Origin: Eopsaltria australis
Taxonomy: Eukaryota > Chordata > Aves > Passeriformes > Petroicidae
Length of the DNA: 64,000 nt
Reading direction: 5' to 3'
Assembly (NCBI GenBank): GCA_034509425.1
Contig: JAVTVJ010000040.1
Span: forward strand, 9,377,001 to 9,441,000
Position 1 is the stretch's first letter, and every line of letters begins with the position of its first letter. Below the pieces are notes generated by a model. The model was not told the DNA's origin, did not search any database, and saw only the letters and a list, made by a program, of their open reading frames with translations. A program made the position numbers and the translations under genes. Below are positions 60,092-64,000 of the stretch, piece after piece.

Positions 60092-62289
60092 GTAGAAGGT
60101 AATGGCTTTGGTGAAGGAAGGAACATTTGTCAATACTGTGCACTGACAGTGAACAACTCTTGAATGGTCATTCTCAGCTACAGTTTTCTTTAGGAGCTAA
60201 AGCATCACATTCCCACATGCAAACCCGGACACATTCCAGTGGGTTTGAGATGTCAGTTAATATTTACAGCCATCACATTTAGAATCTAAGTTAAGAAGGC
60301 CAAGTCTGGATTTATCCTTCTAACATCAGTATGTAGCCTGATGCCTGAACTAGAAGACTACTAGCGTCACTGAAATTGAAAGAAAATACAGTCATCTCCA
60401 AGATCACTCCCACCCACTTACAGTGTTTCTCACCCTCTTTTTGTATTTACAATGTTTTTGAGGTTTAGTGTCCACCATAACCATAGGTGGTGTTGCTAAA
60501 ATTAACAGGATTGCATAGATTTGATCCAGTAACAGAACAGCTGAATAGCCTAAAATGAAAGATTTTAATCGCTGTGTTTTGAAGACATGACATTGTTTAT
60601 GAAACTGACAGTAGATGGAAACAAATGTTCTCAAGGTTTTTTGTTACAGAAAAGCAATTGCTCTCCTAGTCACGCTCCCTCCAGGGATGTGTGTGTATGA
60701 GACTGATCCAGTGATTTCTGATACAACACAGCAGGAGCAGTGATCCATATAACCAATTATTCCTGTACCTTTACTGACATGGTGAATCATAACTTTTTTC
60801 TTCAGATGATAATTTCATTGCTCTTTCAGTTTGTGCATTTATTTCTTTATTGTTTCCCTTAGCTGAACCTTTTGTGGCATGAATTCATTAATGTTAGGTA
60901 ATGAGGTGGAGATTCAGGCTTATAAAGAGGAATTAACACAGCCTAAATTGCAACTATATTATAGTACCACCATCTGTTTTACTCTTACAGAAAATTTACA
61001 CATTCTCATTTCAATTAAGTGTGATAGTCAAAATAATTGTAAAATCATTCTCTCTCAGACATTACAATAAATAAAGATAGCATTACTTCTCAGGGACTTA
61101 ATAACATTTAGTGTAAAACATGTACTTCTATTCAAGTTTTATAACCTTATCTTTATCACCTTTTTTGATAAATATCACAGTATAAATAAAACAAATGGAA
61201 CAGTTTCATTTTGTCAGCTAGGATTAAGGTAATATATATTTAACACACAAATTGCCCACATAGTGTTGATTTAAGTAAGAATGAAAACTTTCTGTTTTTT
61301 TCACTTGTCAAAATCTCCAAGGCACTGCAAATTTTTTAGTCAAACTTAGACTGATAACTCAAAACTTCATCTATGTTTAGGAGTCAAAACTGAGGTTTAG
61401 GGTCCAAGAAGAATTTTCCTTTCAAATACTTCAAAATTATTCCGTTTTAGTTGGTTCTATTTGCTTCAATTTGCTCATATTTTGAATGACATAAAAATTG
61501 GGATGCCAGACACCTTGCAAAACTGCCTAAAGGAAATGTGATTTTATGATAGTTTAGTTTGTGTTTTCTTGTGGTTTTAGTTTGTTTTTCCATTTATGCA
61601 CCATTTCAATTAGGCAGTTGGTTTGGTTTTTTTTTTACTTTCAAAAAATCATCTCCTTTAAAAAAAAAATCAAAAACCAGTTCACTAACAAGCTTAATTT
61701 GAGGCTCAGAACTGCACTACCCATCCTTGATGGACAGCCGTTTATTTTCTACCTTTCTTCTTTGCAATTCTCAGACACATTTCCAAACTCTTTGCTTATT
61801 TGATTTTATAGTTTCCTTGGGCACAGCTTGCTTGTCTGGTCAAAAGTGTGTTTCCAGCATACCTGCTGATTCCTGCAGCCACTGGATTAGGCTCATATAC
61901 TATCTGTGTATTTCATTTTTGCCAGCAATTCTAGAAGATTTACAGGGCTGCTTTAAAAGATGTAAACCTCTCCATTATGGCAATCTATTCCCATACCATA
62001 CAGTCCTTTTGTTAAAGTGGAGATGCAAATGAAGAAAATATCAGTAACTTAAAACTGACGCTGTTTGGTTTAATCTTTGAAACCAGACTATTTTGAATAT
62101 CATGTACTTTGGTGACTACAAAAAAAAAAAAAAAAGGAAGAAGATAATAAACATGACTCAAGTCTTGGTCTTTTAATCAGAATATAACTAGCAGTGAGGG
62201 GATCAATATTTTATTTATGCCTCTGTGATCATGTTCAGATAGCCTAATGCAGTTGCTGAAGTATCAGCAAAACAAATTGAATCCTGACC
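60092..62289. other. Unique AT-rich non-coding sequence
   Basis: No supported gene. Frames of up to about 101 codons (61727-62032 +) show no recognisable domain. The poly-A tract at 62120-62135 is the only repeat seen. Confidence 0.5.
62120..62135 (+). repeat. Poly-A tract, 16 bases
   Basis: An uninterrupted run of 16 A, lying about 150 bp before the probable LTR. Confidence 0.9.
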
Positions 62290-62930
62290 AGTCATGCCTC
62301 AAAATATGAGTGGCATCTGTGAGGACTTAGAGAAGCACAATTAACAGCCTCAAACATTGTCAAAGAAGGAGGATCCCACAAGGTAAGCCACCACAAATGG
62401 AACTTAAGATGAGTGCAGAAGGCAAACAGTACCAGACCTAAATGGAGGTGAAGGTTTGGAATCAGCACATTGGACAAAATTCCACTGTGTACACTGTGGG
62501 GAAAGTGCAGACAACAACAATGGGAAGATGCCGGGCCTGGTGAAGCAGATCTAGGCAACCTATCTGGACAAAAATTCCCACCATGGCAAACTGAGAGAAC
62601 GGAAACAGCTGGTTACGCACATGCCATCCCAAGTTGTTGGAACAGCACAAACACCTCATGGATTCCCAGCACTTGGATTCAATAAAAGTGGTATCTCCAG
62701 GACACTCAGGGGAATCCACCACCAAGCAGACCAGAGTGAAGAAGGACCAGCAGGACACCACAGGAATACACGTGGTGATATCTTTGTTCAATCTCTCTCT
62801 TCTGTCCTATTTATTTCTCTCTCTACCTCATATTTACTATTAGATAAAATCTGTACGTAGACTTTGGTGTATGGTCTCATTTGCACCTTAATTTGGGCAG
62901 AGTCATCTCTTAATAATCAGATCCTAACAG
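62290..62930 (+). mobile_element. Probable solo LTR of an avian endogenous retrovirus
   Basis: A GC-richer block of about 600 bp, unlike its AT-rich flanks, with the layout of an LTR. A polyadenylation-type AATAAA lies at 62679-62684, followed by a CT-rich stretch (62783-62830), and the right end at about 62870-62930 resembles endings I recall from passerine LTRs. It contains overlapping frames on both strands (62462-62791 - and 62621-62860 +) that look like read-through of non-coding LTR. No gag, pol or env sequence and no second LTR copy were seen, so a solo LTR or fragment is inferred. The exact ends and target-site duplication were not found. Confidence 0.45.
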
Positions 62931-63908
62931 CATCCATGAGGCACTGTCCCTGGGGAATATTTTTTTCCTTGCCTCAGATGTATCAGGGCATTACTTATTC
63001 ACATTGACAGAGAATTCTAAGGCTTCTAAATGAAAAATCTAAACACCTGATAGCTATGGTTGGCTTTGCAAACCCTCATCAGCTACATTTTGGCAATCTG
63101 AACCAAAAATAAGACTTCATTCTACCTCAGACTAACATAACTTCAAATATCAGTCTTTTTTTAATGATCAGAAAAAGCTTTTATTATTATAATGAGTTTC
63201 AGATCAAAAATTAGAACACTTTCAGGAGATGTATTTGTTGAGTTTGAGGGTAGGTGAATGGTACAGCAAGACTTGCTCAAGACTATTTCCTGCACTTGCT
63301 CCAGAGTACTTTTCCATAGCACTTCCAACCCTTGGGATTACTAATAATCTACAGACCATCCTCACCTTTCCAGATTATTGTACATTTCTTCATGAAATAT
63401 AAAAACAGTAATCAGTCAATAAGACCAGTAATGATAAACCCTAGCTGACTACAGCTTTGTTGATTCATGCACTCTCTCAAGCAGGTTATCCCTCTAGAAC
63501 TAATTGCAAAATTCTGTTTCTACTGAACTGAGACAATGAGCCGGCATCTTTAGAAGATTTGAACTTGAAATTCAGGGTCTGTGGAATAAAAAACCCATCT
63601 CCCCTTCTTGAAGACACTGTTTGTAAATAAATAAATGAACAAACGCCTCTTAATCTTACTTTGAAGACTTTACATCAGGCTCTAGAGAAAAACCAGGCAG
63701 TTTTCCAAAAGAATTTTTACAGGCAGCACACTGAAAGGAGTCTATCAGTAACAAAAGGGGAAAAGCAAATTCAGCTGAATTAAAACCGCCCTAGACAAAA
63801 AGGGAGCAAAGAAAAAAATAATGATTAAGAAAAAAATTGTGTATATTGGTCACATTATTCTACTGCTAAAAAGTGCTAATCAGGCACAAGGAATTAACTC
63901 AGTTAAGA

Positions 63909-63943
63909 CAAAAATTAAAATTAAAATTAAAAAATAAATAAAT
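63909..63943 (+). repeat. AAATT-type low-complexity repeat
   Basis: Three AAAATT-like units followed by AAATAAATAA steps; short and imperfect. Confidence 0.8.
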
Positions 63944-63958
63944 CCCACTGAAAGTAAA

Positions 63959-63992
63959 TGTTATAAGCTATGTTATAAGATGTTATAAGCTA
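63959..63992 (+). repeat. Three tandem tgttataag units
   Basis: The units tgttataagcta, tgttataaga and tgttataagcta follow one another directly. The outer two are identical and the middle one is two bases shorter. Confidence 0.9.
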
Positions 63993-64000
63993 CTGGGCTA

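Larger units (their letters stand above)
62931..64000. other. Unique AT-rich non-coding sequence with small terminal repeats
   Basis: No gene recognised. An AAATT-type short repeat lies at 63909-63943, and a triple 'tgttataag' repeat (12, 10 and 12 bp units) at 63959-63992. The window ends inside unique sequence. Confidence 0.5.

Noticed and set aside
1..64000. CRISPR arrays, operons, phage or plasmid features
   Set aside because: No spaced direct repeats, no long frames and no ribosome-binding-site spacing. The CR1 and SINE content shows that this is bird nuclear DNA.

Overview
This window looks like ordinary nuclear DNA from a bird, most likely a passerine, and it is intergenic or deep-intronic. 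I found no protein-coding gene that I can support, no RNA gene that looks functional, no CRISPR array and no operon-like organisation. The sequence is AT-rich, CpG-poor and stop-dense in all frames. The longest open frames are about 100-130 codons, match no family I recognise, and are what chance gives in 64 kb.

What identifies the host is the repeats. Three degraded CR1 LINEs of the typical avian kind lie at about 0.7-1.25 kb (+), 22.9-23.6 kb (+) and 38.8-39.9 kb (-). A fourth and much longer one is at 42.4-45.0 kb (-). It keeps remnants of the CR1 ORF2 endonuclease, linker and reverse transcriptase, but both catalytic signatures are destroyed. At 47.19-47.34 kb (-) there is a composite of a tRNA-Ile-like head and a CR1-like tail. 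This matches the structure of TguSINE1, a SINE known from passerines, and is the best lineage clue here. Older fossils are an ancient amniote-type CR1 scrap at 2.2-2.5 kb and a probable L2/CR1-like reverse-transcriptase scrap at 28.4 kb. A probable endogenous-retrovirus LTR lies at 62.3-62.9 kb, and a weaker LTR-like polyadenylation region on the minus strand at 8.65-8.97 kb.

The simple-sequence content is modest: a 21-unit AGAAT array attached to the 3' end of the 38.8-kb CR1, a CTTTT array at 24.1 kb, a few poly-A tracts of 16-23 bases, one short CA tract and several short tandem duplications. The rest is apparently unique sequence. Within it, three stretches (6.84-7.14, 33.42-33.83 and 51.94-52.40 kb) have the look of conserved non-coding sequence. 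One 145-150 bp stretch at 59.94-60.09 kb is framed by good splice-site signals. These four are hypotheses that need alignment or RNA data.

There is no sign of a new multi-gene system. The observations most worth a second look are the passerine SINE, the CR1 tail-array expansion, the foldback insertion in the 23.5-kb CR1 and the candidate exon near 60 kb.
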